A DNA stretch of 64,000 nucleotides from assembly GCA_938001865.1 (NCBI GenBank), contig CALLAW010000032.1, forward strand, positions 59,491 through 123,490, given 5' to 3'. The notes beneath the pieces are model-generated. The model had not been told where the DNA came from and did no database searches. It saw nothing but the letters and a program-made list of their open reading frames with translations. The position numbers and the translations under genes are program-made. Positions 8,318 to 16,274 of the stretch are shown here, in pieces. This stretch comes from an uncultured Saprospiraceae bacterium. GTDB taxonomy: Bacteria > Bacteroidota > Bacteroidia > Chitinophagales > Saprospiraceae. The first letter of the stretch is position 1; each line of letters opens with the position of its first letter.

Positions 8318-9622
8318 ATGGATAGATCACTGAGACATATCCCAGAGGATCTCTTACACTTCGTATGGAAGACTAAGCGTATAGACCTTACACATCTGCA
8401 GACGAGTACAGGCGAGTCCATAGTCATCAAGGACTTTGGATTCCATAATACTGATGCCGGACCAGACTTCAGTAATGGTAGAGTGATCATAGATGGGACA
8501 CTGTGGGCTGGCCATATCGAGATGCATGTCAGATCATCCGACTGGGACAGACATCATCACACCACTGATCCTGCCTATGATAATGTCATACTCCATGTCG
8601 TGTACTCACATGACCGTGACATCAGTCGCAGAGACGGTACTCTCATCCCTACGCTAGTATTAGAGCCCATCCTTGATAGAGAGCTCCTCCTCTCTTATAA
8701 GACTCTGATGGATCAACAATCTTGGATACCTTGCCAAAATCTCCTTCCTACCATCGATCTCGGGCTATTGCCAGTATGGTTAGAAGGACTCTCAATCCAA
8801 CGGATAGAATCCAAGACAGCAGCCTATCTCACCTTACTCAACACACACGACCAAGACTGGGATGCCGCCTTCCATGTCGCTACACTCCAGCGACTAGGTA
8901 TGAAGGTAAATAAGGATGCAATGCTCCGTCTCGGGATGCATCTCCCTCTCTCCATCTTACTGAAGCATCAGGACTCTCTCTTCCAGCTGGAGGCACTGCT
9001 CTTCGGAGTCGCAGGATACTTACAGGAAGAGATTATCGATAATCCTTATCACCACCAACTGAGGACTGAGTACCTCTTCCTCTCCAAGAAGTATGACTTG
9101 CTGAGCCTAGAGAGTACGATCTATAAGCACGGAAGATTGAGACCTCAGAACTTGCCCACCCTCAGGATAGCTCAGTATGCCAGACTCATCCATCAGCAGG
9201 GAAGACTGTTCAGCAAGGTATCAGAGTGCAAGTCGACGGATGAGGTCAAGCATCTCTTCGCCATTACAATCGAAGATGGTCACTGGTATGATCATCACAC
9301 ATTTGACAAGGTCTCAAAGGCACAGACTAAGAGTATTGGTGATACAGCCATCCAGACACTTATCATTAATCTCATCGTACCATTTCTCTTCCTCAAAGCA
9401 AAACTTACCGATGATCAAGACCTTCAGCTTCGGAGTATGGAGATGCTCCAATCACTCAAGTCAGAGAAAAATAGCATCATAGATCACTGGGCTGCTATTG
9501 GTATCAAATCTCACGATGCAAGAGAAAGTCAAGCACTTCTCCAATTAAAGACCGAATATTGTGATCAGAAACAGTGTCTCAATTGCCCAATTGGATACAA
9601 ATTGCTTACTCAAAAGAAATAA
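8318..9622 (+). CDS. DUF2851 family protein
   Basis: This 434-residue soluble protein belongs to a family I know almost only from Bacteroidota, with no established function. The N-terminus, IPEDLLHFVWKTKRID followed by GFHNTDAGPDFSNGRV and GHIEMHVRSSDWDRH, is the family hallmark. The C-terminus carries a cysteine cluster, YCDQKQCLNCPIG, which could bind a metal or cluster; this is inference. It overlaps the lpxK start by one base (TAATG), implying translational coupling with lipid A synthesis. The many conserved D, H and E residues in the N-terminal third would suit an enzyme, but I cannot assign a reaction. Confidence 0.88.
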   Translation: MDRSLRHIPEDLLHFVWKTKRIDLTHLQTSTGESIVIKDFGFHNTDAGPDFSNGRVIIDGTLWAGHIEMHVRSSDWDRHHHTTDPAYDNVILHVVYSHDRDISRRDGTLIPTLVLEPILDRELLLSYKTLMDQQSWIPCQNLLPTIDLGLLPVWLEGLSIQRIESKTAAYLTLLNTHDQDWDAAFHVATLQRLGMKVNKDAMLRLGMHLPLSILLKHQDSLFQLEALLFGVAGYLQEEIIDNPYHHQLRTEYLFLSKKYDLLSLESTIYKHGRLRPQNLPTLRIAQYARLIHQQGRLFSKVSECKSTDEVKHLFAITIEDGHWYDHHTFDKVSKAQTKSIGDTAIQTLIINLIVPFLFLKAKLTDDQDLQLRSMEMLQSLKSEKNSIIDHWAAIGIKSHDARESQALLQLKTEYCDQKQCLNCPIGYKLLTQKK

Positions 9623-10689
9623 TGCAAGACTCAATCATCGCTAAGATTATTCTCTACCCCTTCTCACTGCTCTATATGCTCGTGCTCGGGATCAGAAACC
9701 TCTTCTATGATGCTAAGCTGCTCAAGTCCACACAATTTGCTCTGCCAGTAATCAATATCGGCAATCTTGCAGTCGGTGGTGCTGGCAAGACTCCACATGT
9801 AGAGTATCTCATCAGACTGCTCAATCCATACTTAGAGTTAGGCATACTGAGTAGAGGATACAAGCGTAAGACTAAGGGGTTCAGATTTGTCAGACCCGAG
9901 GAGAGTGCAGAGCTCTCAGGTGATGAGCCCAAGCAGTATGCCATGAAGTTCAGAGATGTCGTAGTGGCGGTCTCTGAGAGTCGCAATACTGGTATCCCAG
10001 AGATGCTCAAGTATCATCCTCAGATACAGACAGTCATCCTAGATGATGCATATCAGCACCGAAGTGTCGTGCCCTATCTCAATATCCTCCTCACTGCATA
10101 CTCTAAGGTATACACCCAAGACTTACTCTTACCAGCAGGTAGACTCAGAGAGTATGCATCGGCATCAGAGAGAGCATCACGGATCATCGTGACTAAGTGC
10201 CCACCTCAGATGGAAGCAGCTGATCGCCAGCGGCTCCTCGATCTCCTCGAGCCGCAAGCACATCAGACAGTCTACTTCTCTTACTATAAGTACTACACTC
10301 CATACTACATGTACAATGGGAGCACTAGACTTGAGCTCACACCACAGCGTGAGGTCATCCTCCTCTCTGCGATCGCTAACACCCAGTACTTAGAGGATTA
10401 CTTGGTAAGCAAGTGTACGATAGTAGATACGATTAAGTATGAGGATCATCACTACTTCACTGAGAGAGACATAGAGGTATTGGTCAAGATATTTGATCAA
10501 GAGGACAACAAAGATCTCATCATTATCACCACGGAGAAAGATGCCACTAGACTCCATATCCACAATCAAGTACTGATCAATAAGAGAATCCCTATCTTTA
10601 TCCTGCCTGTAGAGGTCGCATTTCACTTTGATGAAAAAGAAAAATTTGATGCAGATATTAAAGACTTTTTGCTTGAATTCAAGTCATAG
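9622..10689 (+). CDS. lpxK: Tetraacyldisaccharide 4'-kinase
   Basis: LpxK phosphorylates the lipid A disaccharide at the 4' position on the inner face of the cytoplasmic membrane. The ORF track starts at 9574, but the ATG at 9622 overlaps the DUF2851 stop as TAATG and gives a normal 355-residue protein starting MQDSIIAKIILYPFSLLYML, with the N-terminal membrane-associated helix expected in LpxK. The P-loop VGGAGKTPHVEYL follows after about 50 residues, and VILDDAYQHRSV corresponds to the conserved DDxxQH motif. The gene indicates a lipid A-containing Gram-negative envelope. Confidence 0.94.
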   Translation: MQDSIIAKIILYPFSLLYMLVLGIRNLFYDAKLLKSTQFALPVINIGNLAVGGAGKTPHVEYLIRLLNPYLELGILSRGYKRKTKGFRFVRPEESAELSGDEPKQYAMKFRDVVVAVSESRNTGIPEMLKYHPQIQTVILDDAYQHRSVVPYLNILLTAYSKVYTQDLLLPAGRLREYASASERASRIIVTKCPPQMEAADRQRLLDLLEPQAHQTVYFSYYKYYTPYYMYNGSTRLELTPQREVILLSAIANTQYLEDYLVSKCTIVDTIKYEDHHYFTERDIEVLVKIFDQEDNKDLIIITTEKDATRLHIHNQVLINKRIPIFILPVEVAFHFDEKEKFDADIKDFLLEFKS

Positions 10690-10693
10690 TACT

Positions 10694-12391
10694 ATGAGGA
10701 GTATTCAACTATTTATGTTCTGTATTGCATTTGCCATGAGTGGATCTCTCATCGGGCAGTCAGTACACTACAGTCGCCATGATCATATCGCCCAGCTCTC
10801 AGTCAAGCTTAGTGCCCTCTACGATCCTGATAAGAATCTCCATGCAGCCATAGGCAATGTCTATCGCAGTGATATACCCGATCTAGATCTTGACACCCTC
10901 AGTGACAAGAATCAAGGGATCTATCACAAAGTCTATAGAGATAATCAAGACAGATTTGGCCTCGATCAGCAGGTACAGCGGACAGGGATATGGAGACACT
11001 TCTACAAGGATAGAGCTAACCTCTTCAGCCTAGAGAGAGACGGTATCAAGGTCTATCTCAATCCTCTGATCCACGTGAGTGGTGGCAATGATACTGGACG
11101 GTCAGATACGGCATTTCGCAATACCAGGGGATTTGTCTTGAGAGGCAATATCGATGGCAAGGCTTACTTCTACTCAGATCTCCGAGAGACTCAGGCTAAT
11201 TATCTCCAGTACCAAAGTGATCGCTTCGACGCGGCTAATGCGATAGATGGGCAGGGTTTTTTCAAACCATATGTCAGTCAAGTGTCTAATCTCAGAGGAT
11301 ACGACTTCCTCAATGCTAATGCGTACTTTGGACTTGCGGTCACTGAGCATATCAATCTGGAGCTCGGTCATGGTAATCACTTCATCGGTCATGGATACCA
11401 CTCACTCTTGCTCAATGACTATAGTCAAAACTACTTCTACGTCACCCTAGATACACGTGTATGGAAGCTCCATTACAAAAACATCTTCGCCGAGCTGGCA
11501 AGTATCACGAGTAATGTCTCTGGAGTTACTAGACTCCTCCCCAAAAAATATCTGGCAGCTCACTACCTCAGTTATAAGCCGACTCGATGGTTAGAGGTCG
11601 GCATCTATGAGGCTGTCGTATTCAGTCGGGAGAACAACTTTGAATTTCAATATCTCAATCCAATAATCTTCTATCGGACTGTGGAACAATTCCTAGATAG
11701 TCCAGATAATGTATTGCTTGGGGCAAATGCCAAGGTAGCAATCAAGACCAAGTATCATCTGTACGGACAGTTTGTCATCGATGAGCTCAAGTTCAGAGAA
11801 GTATTCGATGATGCTGGGTGGTGGGGCAATAAGTATGGACTCCAAGCTGGAGCATACACATATGACTTTCTTGGAGTGGATCAGTTGGACCTTCGATTGG
11901 AAGGCAATCTTGTCAGACCATTTACCTATAGTCACCTCTGGAGGCTAGAGGAGTTTCCACAGGTATCGACGGCCAATTACAGTCACTTCTCACAGCCACT
12001 AGCACATCCGCTGGGGAGTAACTTCTGGGAGATAGTCTCGACGGTAGGTTATGCGATCACTCCGCGATTGCGGGTAAATGGGAAGTACCTCTTTGCGAAG
12101 CAAGGACAGAATCCAACCACCTCTGATGGCGAAGAGATCGTCAATATTGGAAGTGATATATTGATCCCCAATGGATCGAGAAGGGATAACTTTGGCAATA
12201 CTCTCCTCCAGGGAGACCTAAGGACTATCTCGCATGCAAGTATCGATCTCAACTATGATCTCTATCATAATGTGACCTTGCAAGCGGTATATACATATCA
12301 CACCGATACATCCTACAAGAATAATCAGATAAATCAGTACCTTGGATTGGGATTGATGGTCAATAGTAAAAACTATCAAGTAGACTACTAA
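10694..12391 (+). CDS. Outer membrane beta-barrel protein, Wzi/RemB-like
   Basis: The ATG at 10694, four bases after the lpxK stop, gives a 565-residue protein with a clear signal peptide (MRSIQLFMFCIAFAMSGSLIGQS); the longer ORF start at 10628 lies inside lpxK. The body is rich in alternating aromatic beta strands, and the segment NLELGHGNHFIGHGYHSLLL resembles Wzi-type capsule-assembly and RemB gliding-motility barrels of Bacteroidota. Its neighbour is a Wzz-like polysaccharide co-polymerase, which supports a role in surface polysaccharide attachment. The barrel assignment is firm, the family name less so. Confidence 0.65.
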   Translation: MRSIQLFMFCIAFAMSGSLIGQSVHYSRHDHIAQLSVKLSALYDPDKNLHAAIGNVYRSDIPDLDLDTLSDKNQGIYHKVYRDNQDRFGLDQQVQRTGIWRHFYKDRANLFSLERDGIKVYLNPLIHVSGGNDTGRSDTAFRNTRGFVLRGNIDGKAYFYSDLRETQANYLQYQSDRFDAANAIDGQGFFKPYVSQVSNLRGYDFLNANAYFGLAVTEHINLELGHGNHFIGHGYHSLLLNDYSQNYFYVTLDTRVWKLHYKNIFAELASITSNVSGVTRLLPKKYLAAHYLSYKPTRWLEVGIYEAVVFSRENNFEFQYLNPIIFYRTVEQFLDSPDNVLLGANAKVAIKTKYHLYGQFVIDELKFREVFDDAGWWGNKYGLQAGAYTYDFLGVDQLDLRLEGNLVRPFTYSHLWRLEEFPQVSTANYSHFSQPLAHPLGSNFWEIVSTVGYAITPRLRVNGKYLFAKQGQNPTTSDGEEIVNIGSDILIPNGSRRDNFGNTLLQGDLRTISHASIDLNYDLYHNVTLQAVYTYHTDTSYKNNQINQYLGLGLMVNSKNYQVDY

Positions 12392-12403
12392 GAACACTAG
12401 ACG

Positions 12404-13510
12404 ATGAATCAGCAAGGATATAGAGATCAAGATGTCTCACTCAAGCAAGTCTTCCTCACACTCCAAGAGTATATCAGAGCCATCTGGAGGAGTAAGTGGC
12501 TCGTGATGGGAGTCACAGGCATGTGTATCATGGGATTCCTCTTGCTAGCACTCTTTACTCGACCATCGTTTCCAGCTGAGTTGACATTTATGGTCAATGA
12601 GGAGGATGGCTCTAACTCTGGGATCAATGGGATACTTGGACAGTTTGGACTCGGTGGCTCCTCGGACACCAATCTCGATAAGATACTACAACTCTCGCAG
12701 TCTAGACGGATCACTCAGAGTATCTACTTCGATACGATCAGGGTCAAAGGCAACGATGACTACCTTGCTAATCACACGATCGATTACTTAGAGTCAGAAG
12801 GTGAGTGGGGAGATGTCAGCTTACTGACTCGACTGATGTATGGAGATGACCCACTCCCATTGAAGGGATTTAGATTCGAGTCATCTGACGTCGACTCCTA
12901 CGGTGCATTGGAGAATAAGGCACTCAAGATACTCCACCTCAAGATCGCAGGTACCCCCGACGGAGGTAAGATCGGAATCGTCACCACTCGCCAGTCCGAA
13001 GAGACTGGCATCATGAGTATCATCACCAATACTCACCGACCAGAGCTCTCAGCAGAGATAAGCAAAGTACTCTACAGCAATCTGAGTACATTCTACATAG
13101 AGAAGTCCATCAGTAAGCACAAAGCAACTTACGATATCGTCAAAGCAAAATCTGACTCTATCTCCAATGCACTCAGTATAGCACAAGTAAGCTTAGCTAC
13201 ATTTAATGATAAGAATCAAGGGATCTTCAGGAGCAAAGACAAGCTCCAAGAGCAACGCATCATCGCTAATATCCAGAAGCTTATCGCCATGGATGCAGAG
13301 GTAGAGAAGAATCTCCAGATCGCCGACTTCACACTGAAAAACAAAACACCTTATATCGAAGTGATAGACGAACCGATGCTCCCACTCCTAGCAGATCGAC
13401 CAAGTATCGTCCAGAATGCGATCAAAGGAATGTTACTCGGACTGATACTGAGCTTGGGGTATATCGTGATACGCAAGTTCTATAGAGATGTCATGACTGC
13501 TGAGGAGTGA
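12404..13510 (+). CDS. Wzz-type polysaccharide chain-length regulator
   Basis: The 368-residue protein has the polysaccharide co-polymerase topology: a cytoplasmic N-terminus with YIRAIWRSKWLVMGVTGM entering the first membrane segment near residues 30-50, a long periplasmic helical domain, and a second segment GMLLGLILSLGYIVI near the C-terminus preceded by the proline-rich DEPMLPLLADRPS typical of the family. It lacks a C-terminal tyrosine-kinase domain. It is 12 bases downstream of the outer membrane barrel gene and ends the plus-strand operon. No polymerase or flippase is nearby, so the polysaccharide it acts on is unknown. Confidence 0.82.
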   Translation: MNQQGYRDQDVSLKQVFLTLQEYIRAIWRSKWLVMGVTGMCIMGFLLLALFTRPSFPAELTFMVNEEDGSNSGINGILGQFGLGGSSDTNLDKILQLSQSRRITQSIYFDTIRVKGNDDYLANHTIDYLESEGEWGDVSLLTRLMYGDDPLPLKGFRFESSDVDSYGALENKALKILHLKIAGTPDGGKIGIVTTRQSEETGIMSIITNTHRPELSAEISKVLYSNLSTFYIEKSISKHKATYDIVKAKSDSISNALSIAQVSLATFNDKNQGIFRSKDKLQEQRIIANIQKLIAMDAEVEKNLQIADFTLKNKTPYIEVIDEPMLPLLADRPSIVQNAIKGMLLGLILSLGYIVIRKFYRDVMTAEE

Positions 13511-13537
13511 GGATACTCTTATCAGCTCCTACTCACA

Positions 13538-14065
13538 TCACGATGTAGGCACACTAAAGCGTCGATCAATTATCCTCAATCTTGATCCCTTCTGAAGGTC
13601 ATATATGCGATAATTGAGAAACTTAGAAATCAGAAAGCCCGATCCCAACGACCCTAACCCGATAAAGAGCTCTCTACCCGTAAATCGAAAGTCTGAGATC
13701 AGTGTAGCAACTACTCCATATAGATTCCATCCAATGCCAAAGGTAAACAGCATCCCACCCAATACTCTCGCAGGCACATTAGCCTTCCTGATAGAGCTGA
13801 ATTGGTCCAGGGCAACGATACCATTGTCGAGTATGATGATCTCATCATCTACCATGATCTCTGTAATCACACCCACTCTCCACTCATCAGGATATGACTT
13901 GACAGTATAGCTGATACGCTGGCCTACAGCGTACTCCAGCTTATCTAGCGAATTAATCACCTCGACTTGTAAGACTAGACCTAGCTGTGCTTGTACTGTA
14001 TGTCCCACCAGATGAGTTGCCAATATGAGGAGACAGAAGGGGATAGATCGGAGGATTTGCTGCAT
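13538..14065 (-). CDS. Hypothetical exported membrane-associated protein
   Basis: I do not recognise a named family. The 175-residue protein starts with a signal peptide (MQQILRSIPFCLLILATHLV, cleavage near VQAQ). A small beta-rich segment follows (GQRISYTVKSYPDEWRVGVI, then IIILDNG), and then two hydrophobic stretches, LGGMLFTFGIGWNLYGVVATLI and ELFIGLGSLGSGFLISKFL. The C-terminus is basic. Similar short proteins occur as hypothetical proteins in Bacteroidota. It converges with the Wzz-like gene and is 152 bases from the lipoprotein gene on the same strand. Confidence 0.7.
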   Translation of the reverse strand: MQQILRSIPFCLLILATHLVGHTVQAQLGLVLQVEVINSLDKLEYAVGQRISYTVKSYPDEWRVGVITEIMVDDEIIILDNGIVALDQFSSIRKANVPARVLGGMLFTFGIGWNLYGVVATLISDFRFTGRELFIGLGSLGSGFLISKFLNYRIYDLQKGSRLRIIDRRFSVPTS

Positions 14066-14217
14066 AAGTAAGTGTTATAATCTAGACATCTGCTAAGTTA
14101 CAAAAAGATGCATATCATGAGTGGAGGGCACCGCTATGTTGCTCCCATCTAGAGCATCCAGAAGAGAGATATAGATTAGATGAGAGATGTGTGTGGATGG
14201 GTTAGCCACTCATATTG

Positions 14218-15126
14218 CTATTCTGTACTGAAGGAGATATAGAGCAGATACTCACTCTCACAGGGCAGTCCATCACAAGTGCCTGGTGACCATCGATCCA
14301 AGAGCTTAGCGATCCGCATGCTTTCCTCGGCAAATGCTTGACAGATACCACTCAGTACAGCGATGTCTTTGACATTCCCATCTGAGTCAATCGTGATGAG
14401 AGTCTCAGTGATGCCTTGCACTCTAAGATCGCGGAGATGAGCTGGGTAGATGAGATTACCTATGACTCTAGACTGGATCGACTTGAATGTGGCCTTATCT
14501 CGAGCCTGAGCAGTCTCGAGTCTATCATACTTAGTGAGATAGGGGAGAGTCTGAGTGTTAGCTGGGAAGCCAATGTGCTTAGTCTCATTGCCATAGGCAT
14601 CGATTGAGAGATACTCCTCTTGCCGTTTTCCATTTACATAAGTGTATGTCTCAGTATGGACGCCTTGAGTATTATAGTATTTCCAATCTCCAGCTCTGAC
14701 ATCTTGGAGGTATGTACCTACTGCCTTCTTAGAGCCAGTAGTAGGGTGATATTCGATCCATTCGCCTTCTTTGAGGTCATCGTAGCACTGTCCTTTGGTC
14801 TTCAAGTTGCCATTGTCATACCACTCAATGTATCTGCCTGATATCACGAGATGCTGTGGATCATTGAACTCGATATACTTAGTCATGAAGTCGATCTCAG
14901 GATAGATCTGACGATAGATGACATCCCCGAGACCCGTCTGAGTAAGGATCACATTATAGTCTTCCTTGATGACTGTCTCACCAGCATTGAGATGACTCTG
15001 GTAGCGGTAGGTAGTCTCTGTAGCGTCATTGCTCTGTGATCCTCTGACACCCTGAGAGACCTTACACCCACCAAGGATGAGGCAGCAGAGTAGGGTTACT
15101 TGCGTAAAAATATTGTGAAAGAGCAT
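14218..15126 (-). CDS. Lipoprotein with MORN-like repeats and TonB C-terminal-like domain
   Basis: The ORF track starts at 15363 inside the divergent CDGSH gene. The ATG at 15124-15126 gives a better 302-residue product with a lipoprotein signal (LFHNIFTQVTLLCCLILGGC, cysteine 21 or 22). The middle has MORN/YwqK-type repeats: IEWYDNGNLKTKGQCY, then GEWIEYHPTTG, then GDWKYYNTQGVHTETYTYVNG. The C-terminus (LIYPAHLRDLRVQGITETLI, DGNVKDIAVLSG, ESMRIAKLLDRWSPG) matches the TonB C-terminal fold seen in stand-alone Bacteroidota envelope proteins. Such proteins probably sit in the periplasm; function is unknown. Confidence 0.78.
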   Translation of the reverse strand: MLFHNIFTQVTLLCCLILGGCKVSQGVRGSQSNDATETTYRYQSHLNAGETVIKEDYNVILTQTGLGDVIYRQIYPEIDFMTKYIEFNDPQHLVISGRYIEWYDNGNLKTKGQCYDDLKEGEWIEYHPTTGSKKAVGTYLQDVRAGDWKYYNTQGVHTETYTYVNGKRQEEYLSIDAYGNETKHIGFPANTQTLPYLTKYDRLETAQARDKATFKSIQSRVIGNLIYPAHLRDLRVQGITETLITIDSDGNVKDIAVLSGICQAFAEESMRIAKLLDRWSPGTCDGLPCESEYLLYISFSTE

Positions 15127-15226
15127 CTTATTCTTATTTAGACTCAATGTAAATGATACGATTAGAGAACGAAAGTATCTCAACATCTGTAATAGATGTA
15201 TTAAAATTAACAACAAAAACACAAAA

Positions 15227-15466
15227 ATGGAAAATCCAAAGATAGCAGGAAGAGCACCAATCAAGGTCTCAGTAGAAGAGGGAAAGTCATACGCATGGTG
15301 CTCATGCGGAGAATCAACTAACCAACCATTCTGCGATGGAAAGCACAAAGGCACAGGATTCAAGCCACAGATGTATACAGCAGAGACTACTAAGGATGTC
15401 CACTTCTGTACATGTAAGCAGAGCGATAACCCTATCCTCTGTAACGGAGCTCACAAGTCACTCTAG
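15227..15466 (+). CDS. Dual CDGSH-type iron-sulfur protein
   Basis: This 79-residue protein carries two CDGSH-like cluster motifs. The first is WCSCGESTNQPFCDGKH, an exact CxC-x2-S/T-x3-P-x-CDG-x2-H. The second is FCTCKQSDNPILCNGAH, with CNG in place of CDG. Each would hold a [2Fe-2S] cluster with three cysteines and one histidine. The tandem layout matches CISD3/MiNT-like bacterial proteins, which act in redox or cluster transfer. The gene is divergent from the MORN lipoprotein and 4 bases upstream of an SDR gene, so the two are probably cotranscribed. Confidence 0.92.
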   Translation: MENPKIAGRAPIKVSVEEGKSYAWCSCGESTNQPFCDGKHKGTGFKPQMYTAETTKDVHFCTCKQSDNPILCNGAHKSL

Positions 15467-15470
15467 GTAA

Positions 15471-16184
15471 ATGGCAGAAGGTAAAGTAGTCTACATTACA
15501 GGAGGGAGCAAGGGTATCGGTTACGGTGTCGCTGCTCACCTGCTAGCTCAGGGAGCTACCGTCTATATCACGGCACGATCTCAGCAAGGAGTAGATGCAG
15601 CTGTCGCCACTCTGAGCAAGTCAGACACAGGTAAGGCGAAGGGTCTAGTCTGTGATGTCAGGAGCCTAGATGATCAGACATCTGTTGTCAACCAGATCAT
15701 CGCAGAGGAGGGTAAGCTCGATATCGTAGTTGCTAATGCTGGAGTAGGGCACTTCCAACCAATAGATAAGATGTCAGTCGGTGAGTGGCACGAGATGATC
15801 GATATCAATCTTACTGGAGTATTCAATACCGTGAAGGCATGCGTCGAAGCCCTCAAAGCTTCGAAGGGTTACATCATCACCATAGCGAGTCTCGCAGGGA
15901 CTAACTTCTTTGCCAAGGGGAGTGGATATAATGCGAGTAAGTTCGGCTTAGTAGGATTCACTCAGTCAGTGATGCTTGATCTCAGACAGTATGGGATCAA
16001 AGTCACTACCATCATGCCTGGCTCAGTGTCTACATACTTTAACAATAGGACACCAGATGAGTCAGAGGCATGGAAGATACAGAGTGAAGACATCGGACAG
16101 ATCGTCGGAGATCTACTCCAGATGCATCCACGTACGCTGCCCAGTAAGATCGAGGTCAGACCTAGTCAACCACCTAGCAAGTAG
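15471..16184 (+). CDS. Short-chain dehydrogenase/reductase
   Basis: The 237-residue protein has the classical SDR signature: TGGSKGIGYGVAAHL near the N-terminus for NAD(P) binding, NAGVG, the catalytic serine region IITIASLAGTN, and the active-site YNASK (YxxxK), followed by MPGSVST. The substrate cannot be told from sequence. It follows the CDGSH gene by 4 bases. A perfect inverted repeat lies 25 bases after the stop and could end the transcript. Confidence 0.9.
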   Translation: MAEGKVVYITGGSKGIGYGVAAHLLAQGATVYITARSQQGVDAAVATLSKSDTGKAKGLVCDVRSLDDQTSVVNQIIAEEGKLDIVVANAGVGHFQPIDKMSVGEWHEMIDINLTGVFNTVKACVEALKASKGYIITIASLAGTNFFAKGSGYNASKFGLVGFTQSVMLDLRQYGIKVTTIMPGSVSTYFNNRTPDESEAWKIQSEDIGQIVGDLLQMHPRTLPSKIEVRPSQPPSK

Positions 16185-16208
16185 AGTATCGAGAGATAGA
16201 GTTATTCA

Positions 16209-16237
16209 ATAATAGTCTTGACAAGTTGGACTATTAT
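16209..16237. repeat. Perfect 9-bp inverted repeat between SDR and RluA-like genes
   Basis: ATAATAGTC and its exact reverse complement GACTATTAT flank an 11-base loop. It lies after the SDR stop and 38 bases before the next ATG. There is no T-run on either strand, so it may be a weak terminator, an mRNA structure or an operator overlapping the promoter of the RluA-like gene. Confidence 0.45.
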
Positions 16238-16262
16238 CATCCGATAAGGGAGTAAAATTCTG

Positions 16263-16270
16263 CATCTTTG
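16263..16270 (+). promoter_or_regulatory. Candidate -7 element before the RluA-like gene
   Basis: CATCTTTG matches TAnnTTTG at seven of eight positions counted with the n positions free, and ends four bases before the ATG at 16275. If used, the transcript would be leaderless or nearly so. Confidence 0.3.
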
Positions 16271-16274
16271 CAGG

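Noticed and set aside
15127-15363. N-terminal extension of the MORN lipoprotein in the ORF track
   Set aside because: It lies antisense to the well supported CDGSH gene and would bury the lipoprotein signal; the ATG at 15126 is better.
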